From Curtobacterium sp. MCJR17_020 (GTDB taxonomy: Bacteria; Actinomycetota; Actinomycetes; Actinomycetales; Microbacteriaceae): a DNA stretch of 64,000 bases. The notes below the pieces were generated by a model, which was not told the DNA's origin, did no database searches, and saw only the letters and a program-made list of their open reading frames with translations. Positions 8,314 through 16,759 of this stretch are shown piece after piece. Within the stretch, counting starts at the first letter, position 1, and every line of letters begins with the position of its first letter. The DNA lies in NCBI RefSeq assembly GCF_003234365.2, contig NZ_CP126260.1, positions 372,001-436,000 on the forward strand. The letters are read 5' to 3'. Made by a program: the position numbers and the translations under genes.

Positions 8314-9192
8314 TCACACGACGCGCGCCGCGACGAGGTCGCGCGCGAGCGTCCGGACGGCACGGTTCGGCTCCGGACTCGTGCGGATCGCCAGGCCGAT
8401 GCGGAGCGGCTCGACCGCGTCCTCGAGCTCGAGGACCGCGCCGTCGTGCCGCACCCCGGAGTCGGGCACGACGCCGACGCCGAGCCCCGCCGAGGCGAAC
8501 CGGATCACCGCGGGCATGTCGTTCATCTCGGCGACGATCCGCCGCCGGATCCCGAGCCGCTCGAGTGCGCCGTCCAGGATGATCCGGTTGCCGAACCCGT
8601 GCGCCGTGTCGACGAAGGGTTCGTCCGCGAGCTCGGCGAGCGACACCGAGACGCGCCCCGCCAACGGGTGGTCCGACGCCGTGAAGACCCGGAACGGCAT
8701 CTCGCGCAACGGTTCGACCACCACACCCGCCGGCACCGTCGGCAGCCCCGTGTACGCGAGGTCGAGCCGCCCGGCGACGAGGTCCTGCACGAGCCCGGTC
8801 GTGCCGGACGGCGAGGTCATGAGCTCCACGGTGACGAGCGGGTGCCGCCGCCGGAACCGCTGCAGCACGCCGGTCAGGTCGACGATGTCCATGCTCGTGA
8901 AGATGCCGAGCCGCACCCGCCCGCGCAGATCGGCGTCGTCCACGGTCGCCAGGTCACGCATCCGGTCGAGCGACTCGAGCACGGCGCGGGCGTGTGGGAG
9001 CAGGTCCTCGCCGGCGGTCGTGAGCACGAGGTGTCGTCCGGTGCGGTCGAACAGCCGCACGCCGAAGGTCCGCTCGAGCGAGGCGATCCCCGCAGACACC
9101 GTGGACTGCGCCGCCCAGAGCCGTTCGGCCGCGCGGGTCACGCTGCCCTCGGCGGCGACGGTGACGAACTGTTCGAGCAGGCGGGTCTCCAT
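8314..9192 (-). CDS. LysR family transcriptional regulator (divergent from MFS gene)
   Basis: A 292-aa LysR-type regulator. The N-terminal helix-turn-helix reads METRLLEQFVTVAAEGSVTR followed by AAERLWAAQSTVSAGIASLE; the rest is a substrate-binding-like effector domain. The start ATG 9192 is preferred over upstream in-frame ATGs because GATGAT lies exactly 6 nt before it and the family typically begins at this helix. The neighbouring MFS gene is transcribed divergently 81 bp away, so it is the probable target. The effector molecule is not evident. Confidence 0.92.
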   Translation of the reverse strand: METRLLEQFVTVAAEGSVTRAAERLWAAQSTVSAGIASLERTFGVRLFDRTGRHLVLTTAGEDLLPHARAVLESLDRMRDLATVDDADLRGRVRLGIFTSMDIVDLTGVLQRFRRRHPLVTVELMTSPSGTTGLVQDLVAGRLDLAYTGLPTVPAGVVVEPLREMPFRVFTASDHPLAGRVSVSLAELADEPFVDTAHGFGNRIILDGALERLGIRRRIVAEMNDMPAVIRFASAGLGVGVVPDSGVRHDGAVLELEDAVEPLRIGLAIRTSPEPNRAVRTLARDLVAARVV

Positions 9193-9273
9193 CTCCCCAT
9201 CATCGATCCGATCGATTGCTGACATCAAGAGCATCCGTTGGACTCGATGGTCGAGCCACGCGATCATCGGAGC

Positions 9274-10557
9274 ATGTCAACCGTGACCGACACCCCGACG
9301 GGCGCTCTCCCCGCCACCGCCAGCGCTCCCGCGAGCGAGCGTGTCCCGGCCCCGCGTGGCCGTCGCGCGCACACCCGTCGGCGCCACGGCTTCGGCTTCT
9401 GGGCCGTCGCCTTCGCGTTCCTGTCGGTGATGGCTTTCGCGACCGTCCCCGCACCGCTGTACGTCATCTACCAGGCACGCGACGGCTTCCCGACGTTCAC
9501 CACCACGATCATCTTCGCCGCGTACGGCGTCGGGGTCGTCGGGTCCCTCTACCTGGCAGGACACCTCAGCGACGTGCACGGGCGGAAGCCGCTCATCCTG
9601 GTGTCGATCGCGCTCGAACTCGTCGCCGCCGTGTTGTTCCTGGTCTGGAACGACGTCACCGGCCTGATCGTCGCGCGTCTCGTGACCGGTCTCGGCGTCG
9701 GCACGCTCACCGCCACGGCGACCGCCCACCTCGGTGAGCTGCGGGTCCGTGCGACCGGATCGTCCGACTCGGCGAAGGGCGCGAGCGTCGCCGCCGGTGC
9801 CGTGAACCTCGGCGGGCTGTCGCTCGGCGCCCTCGTCGGGGGTGCGCTCGCCGAGTTCGTCGGAGCGCCGCTCATGGTGCCGTACGTCGTGTTCGTCGTC
9901 GCGCTGACCGTGGCCTTCGTGCTCGTCCTCGTCGTGCCGGAGACCGTCGCCCGCACCGAGACCCGCGTGCCCTACCGCCCGCAGCGCATGCAGGCGCCGG
10001 AGGGCAAGGCCGCCGCGTTCTGGGCGGCCGGTGCCGCGGCGTTCGCGGCCCTCGCGGTCCAGGGGCTCTTCACCTCGGTCGCCCCGACGTTCCTCGGCAC
10101 CACCTTCCACGTCACCGACCGACTGGCGGCCGGTGCGACGACCTTCGGGGTGTTCGCCGCGAGTGCCGTCTCGCAGATCGTGTTCGCCCGACTGACGCAG
10201 CGCACGCAGATCCGACTCGGCATGGTGCTCCTGGTCGGCGGCCTGGCGGTGCTCGCCGTCGCCGCGGTCCTGCTGCAGGTCGCCGGCTTCATCGGCGGTG
10301 GCGTCGTGGCGGGCGCCGGGGTCGGGCTGCTCTTCCGGGCCAGCATCGCGAGCGCCGGAGCCCTGGTCGGTCCCGAGCGTCGGGGCGGGGTGCTCGCGGC
10401 CACGTTCCTCATCGCGTACGCCGGGCTGACGGTGCCGGTCGTGGCCGTCGGGGCGGCGCTCCTGGTGATCCCGACCCTGCCCGTCCTGATCGGGTACGTG
10501 GTGCTCGTCGCCGTCCTGGCCGTCATCGCCGGCACCCGACTGGCCACGCGCGCCTGA
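9274..10557 (+). CDS. MFS transporter
   Basis: A 427-aa major facilitator superfamily permease with twelve predicted helices. The loop between helices 2 and 3 has the signature GHLSDVHGRKPLI (the G-x-x-x-D-x-x-G-R-K motif A), and helix 4/5 has RLVTGLGVGTLTATATAHL. An extended Ala/Pro/Arg-rich N-terminus (about 1-45) precedes helix 1. The start ATG 9274 lies 6 nt after GATCAT (9262-9267). Its divergent partner is the LysR regulator. Drug or metabolite export is likely, but the substrate cannot be inferred. Confidence 0.9.
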   Translation: MSTVTDTPTGALPATASAPASERVPAPRGRRAHTRRRHGFGFWAVAFAFLSVMAFATVPAPLYVIYQARDGFPTFTTTIIFAAYGVGVVGSLYLAGHLSDVHGRKPLILVSIALELVAAVLFLVWNDVTGLIVARLVTGLGVGTLTATATAHLGELRVRATGSSDSAKGASVAAGAVNLGGLSLGALVGGALAEFVGAPLMVPYVVFVVALTVAFVLVLVVPETVARTETRVPYRPQRMQAPEGKAAAFWAAGAAAFAALAVQGLFTSVAPTFLGTTFHVTDRLAAGATTFGVFAASAVSQIVFARLTQRTQIRLGMVLLVGGLAVLAVAAVLLQVAGFIGGGVVAGAGVGLLFRASIASAGALVGPERRGGVLAATFLIAYAGLTVPVVAVGAALLVIPTLPVLIGYVVLVAVLAVIAGTRLATRA

Positions 10558-10560
10558 CGC

Positions 10561-10583
10561 GGGGCGGGCCTCCCGTCCGCCCC
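10561..10583. terminator. Short hairpin after the MFS gene
   Basis: Seven-bp arms GGGGCGG and CCGCCCC around a loop containing GCCTCCCGT, which is part of the recurring hairpin core. It is a weaker, possibly degenerate copy. Confidence 0.45.
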
Positions 10584-10639
10584 TCGCATCGCGGAACCAG
10601 GTTCCGTCGTCAGGGTCGCACTCCCGGCATACTGGGCGC

Positions 10640-11245
10640 GTGCCCCAGAACCGCAACCGTCCCGTGATCACGGGGATCGCGGCCGTGGTGGCCGCCGGTC
10701 TCCTCGCCGGCGGGCTGTTCCTGACGGCGCGGCAGGGCGCAGACGACCCGACCATCGGCACCGGATCGAGCTCCGGAACGCCGACCGACGCTGCGACCGC
10801 CTCCGGCGACGGCACCGTCACGATCACCCGCACCGGGCCGGACCTGCCCGGCGACACCACCCTGGCGCGGTGCGACTCCACGACCCAGGCGGCCGTCGCC
10901 CAGTACGACACCGCGGCGCTGGGCCGGGTCACGCTGCAGTGCGGCACCTCGGCGCAGGGGTACGAGCACATCCGGCAGCGGCACACCGCCGACTGGCAGG
11001 AGGTCGTGGCCGGCCACGGCTCCCGCGACTGGGACGACGCGATGCTCACGGCGGTGCAGACGGCGCTGGTGTCACCGCGAGCAGGGTTCCCGGTCGACGC
11101 CGGCGACGGCAAGGTCTGCTACGCGGCACCGGTGCGGTTCGACGACGGGTCGCGCCCGGATGCGGACCCGTTCGTGAAGGTCATCGTCTCCGCCACCACC
11201 GACCGCGTCATCACGGCGTACCCGACACGCACCGACGACTGCTGA
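10640..11245 (+). CDS. Exported protein with BECR/EndoU-like putative nuclease-toxin domain
   Basis: A 201-aa protein with an N-terminal membrane helix or uncleaved signal (about 9-29), a Gly/Ser/Thr linker (33-60) and a globular domain (about 62-201). The domain has GYEHIRQRH (H110, R114, H115), then W119 and W131, CYAAPVRFDDG and a C-terminal VIVSATTDRVITAYPT strand. This order resembles the barnase/EndoU/colicin/RelE-like (BECR) folds found at the ends of polymorphic toxins. Four cysteines (78, 101, 160, 201) could form disulfides outside the cell. The start GTG 10640 is 6 nt after CATACT. No immunity gene is adjacent. The family assignment is inference from motif order. Confidence 0.65.
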   Translation: MPQNRNRPVITGIAAVVAAGLLAGGLFLTARQGADDPTIGTGSSSGTPTDAATASGDGTVTITRTGPDLPGDTTLARCDSTTQAAVAQYDTAALGRVTLQCGTSAQGYEHIRQRHTADWQEVVAGHGSRDWDDAMLTAVQTALVSPRAGFPVDAGDGKVCYAAPVRFDDGSRPDADPFVKVIVSATTDRVITAYPTRTDDC

Positions 11246-11347
11246 CGCGGGCGCGGGCGAACGCCGACCCCGAACGACACTCTCGATGTCGTACGACGTC
11301 GACGAAGTCGTTCCGCGTCGACGATCACAACGCCCGAACCGCACCGC

Positions 11348-12268
11348 CTACGCGTGCACCTCGTGCTCGTGCCGCCGGTGCGACGCAGGCTCCAGCTGGA
11401 AGGTCGAGTGCTCCACGGGCACGTCGAAGTGCTCCGCCACGCACTGCTGCAGCTCGTCGAGGATCCGCGGAGCGTGCGCCGTCGAGAAGCACTCGTCGTC
11501 CACCACCACGTGCGCGGTCAGGTTCGGGACCCCCGTCGCCACCAGGGTTGCATGCAGGTCGTGCACGGCGATGACGTGCTCGAGCTCGAGGATGTGGCCC
11601 CGCACGTCGTCGAGGTCGAGCCCCGGCGGCGTGGACTCGAGCAGCACGTTCGCGGTCTCGCGCAGCAGTCGGATCGCCCGCGGCAGGATGAGCAGGCCGA
11701 TGAGGATCGCGGCGACCGAGTCGGCACGCTCCCAGCCGGTCAGCATGAGCACGACCGCGGCGGCGATGACGGCGACCGAACCGAGGGTGTCGTTGAGGAC
11801 CTCGAGCCGGGCGGCGCGCGAGGTGAAGCCCTCGCCCGAGGCCCGCAGCAGCACCCCGTAGGCCACCAGGTTGCCGACGAGTCCGATGATGCCGAAGACG
11901 AGGAGCGGCCCGGAGTGGATCTCGGCGGGCACGAACAGCCGTTGGATCGCGGAGATGATCACGAAGACGCCGACCGCGAGCAGGATCGCCGCCTGGGCCG
12001 TGGCACCGAGCACCTCGGCACGTTGGAAGCCCCACGTGCGCTGCGTCGTCGGACTGCGGCGGGCGAGCCGCGTCGCGACGAGTCCGATGCCGAGCCCGCC
12101 GGTGTCGACGACCATGTGCCCGGCGTCGACCAGCAGCGCGAGGGAGCCCGTGACGACGGCACCGACGACCTCGGCCAGCAGGATCGTCGCCGAGATGCAG
12201 AACGCGATGAGCAGTGCGCGCTCGGACGCGTGCCCGTGCGAGTGCCCTGCTCCGTGGTCGTGACCCAT
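11348..12268 (-). CDS. Cation diffusion facilitator (CDF) metal exporter
   Basis: A 306-aa efflux pump, probably for Zn2+ and related divalent cations. It starts with a His-rich segment MGHDHGAGHSHGH, then has six helices; helix 2 carries VDAGHMVVDTGG and helix 5 EVLNDTLGSVAV, the two H/D-x-x-x-D metal sites of the CzcD/ZnT type. The C-terminal domain (about 205-306) is the usual ferredoxin-like metal sensor and ends with a His-rich tail RRHEHEVHA. The start ATG 12268 is 7 nt after TACGAT; ATG 12277, nine bases upstream, is an alternative. It is divergent from the DUF4166 gene. Confidence 0.9.
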   Translation of the reverse strand: MGHDHGAGHSHGHASERALLIAFCISATILLAEVVGAVVTGSLALLVDAGHMVVDTGGLGIGLVATRLARRSPTTQRTWGFQRAEVLGATAQAAILLAVGVFVIISAIQRLFVPAEIHSGPLLVFGIIGLVGNLVAYGVLLRASGEGFTSRAARLEVLNDTLGSVAVIAAAVVLMLTGWERADSVAAILIGLLILPRAIRLLRETANVLLESTPPGLDLDDVRGHILELEHVIAVHDLHATLVATGVPNLTAHVVVDDECFSTAHAPRILDELQQCVAEHFDVPVEHSTFQLEPASHRRHEHEVHA

Positions 12269-12315
12269 GTGCGACATCGTAGGGATCCGCACCGACGACA
12301 TGCCAGGATCGGGAC

Positions 12316-12981
12316 GTGACCCGGTCGCCCTACGAGCTGTCCACACCATCCGACGTGCTGGCCCGGTTGCACCCGCGACTGTCGACGTACTTCGGCGCGA
12401 TCCCGCCCGGTCACGTCGGCCGCGGCGAGGGTGTCTTCGCCGTCGTCGGCACACCGCGCCGCTGGCTCTGGCCACTGCTCGCCGTCTTCGCGCGCGATTC
12501 CGTCATGTTCCCGGTCTGGGAACGGGACGTCCCGTTCACGGTCGAGAACCGCCCGGCTCGCGTCCGTCGTGGACGAGGAGGCCGGGAGGCCCGCCCCGCG
12601 GTCCGCGCGCACCGCACCTTCCGGTTCCGCTCCGGCAGCCGCACGATGGTGGACGCCATCACCGCCGAACCGGACGGCCTGGTCGACCACCTCGGTCGCC
12701 ACGGGCGCGTCAGCGCCCGGCTCCGGGCGGAGGTCGACGCACACGGGCCGGATGCGGGCGCCCTGCGCCTGGTCTCCACGCGCGTGACGTTCCGTGCGTT
12801 GGGACGCGAGGTGCGCCTCCCGGCCCTCATCGCACCGCGGGTGCTGCTCACAGAACGATTCGATGACGAAGCCGACCTCCAGCGCGTGTCCCTCGTGCTC
12901 TCGGCACCGGTGCTCGGCACGCTGTACCGGTACGAGGGGGCGTTCCGGTACGAGATCGCGCCGGACACAGAACGGGGATGA
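12316..12981 (+). CDS. DUF4166 domain protein
   Basis: A 221-aa protein that matches the DUF4166 pattern: ARLHPRLSTYFGAIPPGHVG at the N-terminus, a central FPVWERDVPFTVENR segment and a C-terminal LGTLYRYEGAFRYEI. Function is unknown; the domain is often found next to or fused with TIGR01777 epimerases, as here. The start GTG 12316 is 6 nt after CAGGAT. A stretch rich in Arg/Gly (RRGRGGREARP, around residues 83-95) interrupts the domain and is encoded by a half copy of the intergenic hairpin seen elsewhere in the window. The next gene begins one base after the stop. Confidence 0.8.
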   Translation: MTRSPYELSTPSDVLARLHPRLSTYFGAIPPGHVGRGEGVFAVVGTPRRWLWPLLAVFARDSVMFPVWERDVPFTVENRPARVRRGRGGREARPAVRAHRTFRFRSGSRTMVDAITAEPDGLVDHLGRHGRVSARLRAEVDAHGPDAGALRLVSTRVTFRALGREVRLPALIAPRVLLTERFDDEADLQRVSLVLSAPVLGTLYRYEGAFRYEIAPDTERG

Positions 12982-12982
12982 G

Positions 12983-13960
12983 ATGAGCGACCAGAAGGGC
13001 CGCGTCGTGATCGCGGGCGCGAGCGGCTTCGTGGGGCAGTACCTGCGGGACGCCTTCGCCGAAGAGGGCTACCAGGTCGTCACGGTCGGCCGGACGGGCG
13101 ACGCGGTGTGGGGCAACACCCTGCGCATCCGCGAGCTCGTCGACGGTGCAGCCCTCGTCGTGAACATGGCGGGCAAGAGCGTCAACTGCCGGTACGGCCG
13201 ACGCAACCGCGCCGAGATCATGCGCTCCCGCGTGGACACCACGCTCGAGCTCGCCGAGGCCATCCGCGCCGCCGAGCACCCGCCGCCGCTGTGGCTGAAC
13301 GCCTCGACCGCGACGATCTACCGGCACGCCGACGACCGCCCCCAGGACGAACTGACCGGCGAGCTCGGCGAGGGCTTCTCGGTCTCCGTGGCGCGCGCGT
13401 GGGAGGACGCGTTCTTCGGCGCCGACCTGCCGTCGACCCGTCGGGTGGCACTCCGGATGGCGATCGTGTTCGGCGACGGCAGCGCGCTCGTGCCGCTCCT
13501 CCGGCTGGCGCAGACGGGCCTCGGTGGGCCGCAGTACGACGGCGCCTGGGTGCCGACGCGTTCTCGGCTGCGGGCGGGGACGTACCACCACCACCGACCG
13601 ACCCGCGGTCGACAGCGGTTCAGCTGGGTGCACATCGCCGACGTCCTCGGTTCGATCCGGTTCGTCCGCGACCACCCGGAGCTCGAGGGGCCGGTGAACG
13701 TGTCGAGCCCGAACCCGTCCGACAACCGCACCGTGATGGCGACGATCCGCGACGCCGTGGGCCGCAGGTTCGGACTGCCGACGCCACGGTGGATGCTCGA
13801 GGTCGGGTCCTTCGCGATCCGCACCGAGACCGAACTGGTGCTCAAGAGCCGATGGGTGGTGCCGACGCGGTTGACCCAGGCGGGTTACGAGTTCCGGTAC
13901 CCGCACCTGCGGGGTGCGCTCGCCGGGATCATCGCGGAGCGTCGCCAGCACCGGGGCTGA
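12983..13960 (+). CDS. TIGR01777 family epimerase-like protein (DUF1731)
   Basis: A 325-aa extended short-chain dehydrogenase/epimerase of the TIGR01777 family. It has the Rossmann motif GASGFVGQYL near the N-terminus, NMAGKSVNCRYGRRNR in place of the classic catalytic region, and a C-terminal DUF1731 segment GVPTPRWMLEVG-like (here GLPTPRWMLEVG). Reaction unknown. It follows the DUF4166 gene after one base, so the two form an operon. The 3' end overlaps the convergent EamA gene by 32 nt. Confidence 0.87.
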   Translation: MSDQKGRVVIAGASGFVGQYLRDAFAEEGYQVVTVGRTGDAVWGNTLRIRELVDGAALVVNMAGKSVNCRYGRRNRAEIMRSRVDTTLELAEAIRAAEHPPPLWLNASTATIYRHADDRPQDELTGELGEGFSVSVARAWEDAFFGADLPSTRRVALRMAIVFGDGSALVPLLRLAQTGLGGPQYDGAWVPTRSRLRAGTYHHHRPTRGRQRFSWVHIADVLGSIRFVRDHPELEGPVNVSSPNPSDNRTVMATIRDAVGRRFGLPTPRWMLEVGSFAIRTETELVLKSRWVVPTRLTQAGYEFRYPHLRGALAGIIAERRQHRG

Positions 13961-14876
13961 GCACCGGCACCGGGACCCCGTCGACCGGCGTGGGGACCGG
14001 CTCGTGTGACAGCCGTGCCGGTCGCGACGACCACAGCACCGCCCCGACCACGACGGCGCCGGCGAGCACCTCGACCAGGTCGGGCACCTCGCCGAAGGCC
14101 GCCCACGACGCGAGCACGCCGACGACCGGCACGAGCATCGAGAACGGGGCGACCGTGCTCGACGGGTAGGTCGCCATCAGCCGCGACCAGATCCCGTAGC
14201 CGACCAGGGTCGCGACCAGCACGATGTAGAGCAGGCCGAGGTCCGCCGGCAGGGCGTCCGCGGTGAAGGCCGTGCCGAGTGCGGCACCGATGCGGTCCGG
14301 CCCCTCGACCACGAACGACAGCACGGCCATCGGGATCGGCGGCACGACCGACCACCAGAGCGTCAGGTGCAGCGGGTTCGCGGCTCCGGCTCGTCGTGTC
14401 GCGACGTTGCCGATCGCCCACCCGAGCGCGCCGCACAGCGCCAGCACCACCGGCAGCAGTGCCGCCGTCTGCGACCGGTGCAGGGCGATCAGGCCGAGGG
14501 CAGCGACCGCGATCGTCACACCGATGACCTGTCGTCCGGTGAGCCGTTCGCGCAGGAACACGCCGGCGAGCACCACCGTGAACGGCGCCGAGGCCTGCAG
14601 CACGAGCGAGGCGAGCCCGGACGGCATCCCCGACGCCATGCTCAGGTACAGGAACGAGAACTGCAGCACCCCGAGCCCGAACCCGACGAGCAGCAGCCGC
14701 CCGAACGGGATCTTCGGCCGCGGCACGAACAGCAGCGTCGGGATCGCCAGGATCGTGAACCGCAGGGCCGCGAGCAGGAACGGCGGGAAGTGCTCGAGGG
14801 CGAGCGCGGTCGCGGGGAAGTTCAGGCCCCAGACGACGGCGACGACCAGGGCGAGGAGGCGGTCACGGGTGGTCAT
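13929..14876 (-). CDS. EamA/DMT family transporter
   Basis: A 315-aa drug/metabolite transporter with ten helices in two EamA repeats. The first begins MTTRDRLLALVVAVVWGLNF and includes ALRFTILAIPTLLFVPRPK; the second ends ASWAAFGEVPDLVEVLAGAV. A Pro-rich tail of about 30 residues follows the last helix. The start ATG 14876 is 6 nt after CACGAT. It is transcribed divergently from a LysR regulator across a 71-bp region containing an inverted repeat, so LysR control is likely. Amino-acid or metabolite export is typical of the family. Confidence 0.9.
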   Translation of the reverse strand: MTTRDRLLALVVAVVWGLNFPATALALEHFPPFLLAALRFTILAIPTLLFVPRPKIPFGRLLLVGFGLGVLQFSFLYLSMASGMPSGLASLVLQASAPFTVVLAGVFLRERLTGRQVIGVTIAVAALGLIALHRSQTAALLPVVLALCGALGWAIGNVATRRAGAANPLHLTLWWSVVPPIPMAVLSFVVEGPDRIGAALGTAFTADALPADLGLLYIVLVATLVGYGIWSRLMATYPSSTVAPFSMLVPVVGVLASWAAFGEVPDLVEVLAGAVVVGAVLWSSRPARLSHEPVPTPVDGVPVPVLSPGAGDAPR

Positions 14877-14890
14877 GCTCCGATCGTGGT

Positions 14891-14928
14891 GGCTGCGAAC
14901 GTGTAGGACCAGCGAATTGTTCGCAACC
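14891..14928. promoter_or_regulatory. Candidate LysR operator between EamA and LysR genes
   Basis: GGCTGCGAAC (14891-14900) and GTTCGCAACC (14919-14928) form a 10-bp inverted repeat with one mismatch and an 18-nt spacer; inside lies the palindrome GCGAATTGTTCGC (14912-14924). It overlaps the region directly upstream of the LysR -10 hexamer TAGCCT (14936-14941), which fits autoregulation. Confidence 0.6.
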
Positions 14929-14947
14929 GACGTTGTAGCCTCCCTGC

Positions 14948-15862
14948 ATGGTCGACTTCGACGTGCACCTGCTCGCCGTCCTCCGCGAACTCGCCGAGCG
15001 CGGCAGCGTCACCGCCGTTGCCGAGGCCACGCACCGCACCCCCAGCGCGGTGTCGCAGCAACTGCAGACGCTGCAGCGGCAGGTGGGCGTCCCGCTCGTC
15101 GAGCGCGTCGGACGCGGCGTCCGGCTCACCGCCCACGGCGAGGTGCTGGCCGGCCTGTCCACCGGCGTCGCCACCGCGATCGCCCGGGTCGACGCCGCGT
15201 GGCAGGAGCACCTGGGCGGCGCGACGGGCCGCGTCGACCTCGCGATCTTCCCGTCGGCGGCCGAACTGCTGCTGCCAGGAGTCCTCACCCGGATGCGCGC
15301 GCACCCCGGCATCGAGCTGGCCCTCGTCGACGTGGACGTCAGCGAGGGGGAGTTCGCACCCCTGGCCGCCGACCACGACGTCGTCGTCGGACACCGGTCG
15401 GACGGGGTGCGGCCGGCGGACCAAGGATCGGTCGAGACCGTTCCGCTCCTGCGCGAACCGCTCGACGTCGCGGTGCCACCGGGGCACCGGCTCGCCGGTC
15501 GCGAACGGGTCGGGATCGACGAGGTCGTCGGCGAGACCTGGATCGGCGTGCCCGAGGGCTACCCGATCGACCGGGTCCTGCAGGCGATGGCGGCGGCGTC
15601 GGACGCCCCGCCCAGCGTCGCCTTCCGGACGATCCACCTGCCCGTCATCGAGAACCTGGTCGCCGCGGGGCACGGCGTCGCGCTGGTGCCGCGGTACACC
15701 TCGGGCACCCGGGCGTCCGGCCGGTTCCACCTGGCCGAGCTGGCCGACGTGCGTGCGGGGCGCCGGATCGAGGCGCTGGTCCGCCCCGACCGTGCGGTCC
15801 GCCCCGTGGTGCGCACCGTCCTGGAGGCGCTGGTCGCCGAGGCCCTGGACGTCACCAACTGA
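14948..15862 (+). CDS. LysR family transcriptional regulator (divergent from EamA gene)
   Basis: A 304-aa LysR-type regulator: helix-turn-helix AVAEATHRTPSAVSQQLQTL within the first 60 residues, then an effector-binding domain with GRVDLAIFPSAAELLLPGVL and VIENLVAAGHGVALVPRYT. The start ATG 14948 lies 6 nt after TAGCCT with no Shine-Dalgarno. Divergent to EamA transporter, whose gene it probably controls. This LysR plus EamA pairing is common for amino-acid exporters (ArgP/LysE-like arrangement), but the ligand is unknown. Confidence 0.92.
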   Translation: MVDFDVHLLAVLRELAERGSVTAVAEATHRTPSAVSQQLQTLQRQVGVPLVERVGRGVRLTAHGEVLAGLSTGVATAIARVDAAWQEHLGGATGRVDLAIFPSAAELLLPGVLTRMRAHPGIELALVDVDVSEGEFAPLAADHDVVVGHRSDGVRPADQGSVETVPLLREPLDVAVPPGHRLAGRERVGIDEVVGETWIGVPEGYPIDRVLQAMAAASDAPPSVAFRTIHLPVIENLVAAGHGVALVPRYTSGTRASGRFHLAELADVRAGRRIEALVRPDRAVRPVVRTVLEALVAEALDVTN

Positions 15863-15947
15863 GACGGTCGCTCCCACTGCCGGACGAACGCCGCGCCTCC
15901 AGTCCGGGTGTGCGCCACGGCAGACCCGCTTCGCGCGCGTGGGAACG

Positions 15948-16757
15948 TCAGCGAACCTGGAACGGGGTTCCGAGCGGCAGTCGCTCGGCCAGGGCGCTGA
16001 TGTCGGCGTTGTGCATCCGGATGCAGCCGTGCGACGCGGCGGTCCCGATGCTCGAGCTGTCGTCGGTGCCGTGCAGGCCGATCTGGCCCGGGCCGCCGCC
16101 GAACGAGTTGAGCACGTCCGAGAACGCCGTCGTGCCGTACGCGTACGGGCCGTAACCGCTGTTCGTCGGGGCGAGCAGCTCGGTCAGGGCGAAGCGGCCG
16201 GTCGGCGACGGGGTGCCGCCGGTGCCGGTCGCGACGGGGTAGCTGTCGACGACCTTGCCGTCCTTGTACAGGTCGAGCGTGTTCTCGGCGCGGGTGACGA
16301 CGATGGCGTACGGGTCCTCGGTGAGGGTGACCGCGCTCGTCGGGACCCACCCGGTGCTGCCGTTCGGACGCTGCGCGAGCTGCACCTGCGCCCAGCCGTC
16401 CCGCTGGTCGACCACGCGGAACACGAGTGGTGCGCCGGACTGCTGCGGGTTCGACAGGGTGGTCGTGGCCGTACCACCGGGCGTGCTGCTGACCGGCACG
16501 CTGTCACCGCGGACGGCCGCGACGGTGGTGCTCGCGGGTGCGTCGACCGCATCGGTGGGGCCCGCGGAGCGCGTCGGACCCGGGGTCGACGTGGGGGTCG
16601 GGGTCGCGCTCGCGGCGACGGACCGTGTCGGGGTGGGCGCGGGGGCCGCCGACAGGGGGCCGAGGGCGACGAACGCCACCGCCCCGGCGCAGACGACGGC
16701 CACGGCGGCGGCGATCAGGGTCGCACGCCGCCGTGGCTCGGTCGGCAGGATCGGCAA
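15948..16757 (-). CDS. L,D-transpeptidase (YkuD domain), secreted or membrane-anchored
   Basis: A 269-aa cell-wall enzyme that makes 3-3 peptidoglycan cross-links. After a membrane segment (about 11-34) and a Pro/Thr-rich linker (38-75) comes an SH3-like segment (about 77-145), then the YkuD domain with GLHGTDDSSSIGTAASHGCI: His and the catalytic S/H-x-G-C-I/R motif are all present. The start is TTG 16757, three nt after the stop of the upstream gene; no better start precedes the signal sequence. It forms an operon with the surface protein gene 16760-18025. Confidence 0.88.
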   Translation of the reverse strand: MPILPTEPRRRATLIAAAVAVVCAGAVAFVALGPLSAAPAPTPTRSVAASATPTPTSTPGPTRSAGPTDAVDAPASTTVAAVRGDSVPVSSTPGGTATTTLSNPQQSGAPLVFRVVDQRDGWAQVQLAQRPNGSTGWVPTSAVTLTEDPYAIVVTRAENTLDLYKDGKVVDSYPVATGTGGTPSPTGRFALTELLAPTNSGYGPYAYGTTAFSDVLNSFGGGPGQIGLHGTDDSSSIGTAASHGCIRMHNADISALAERLPLGTPFQVR

Positions 16758-16759
16758 GA

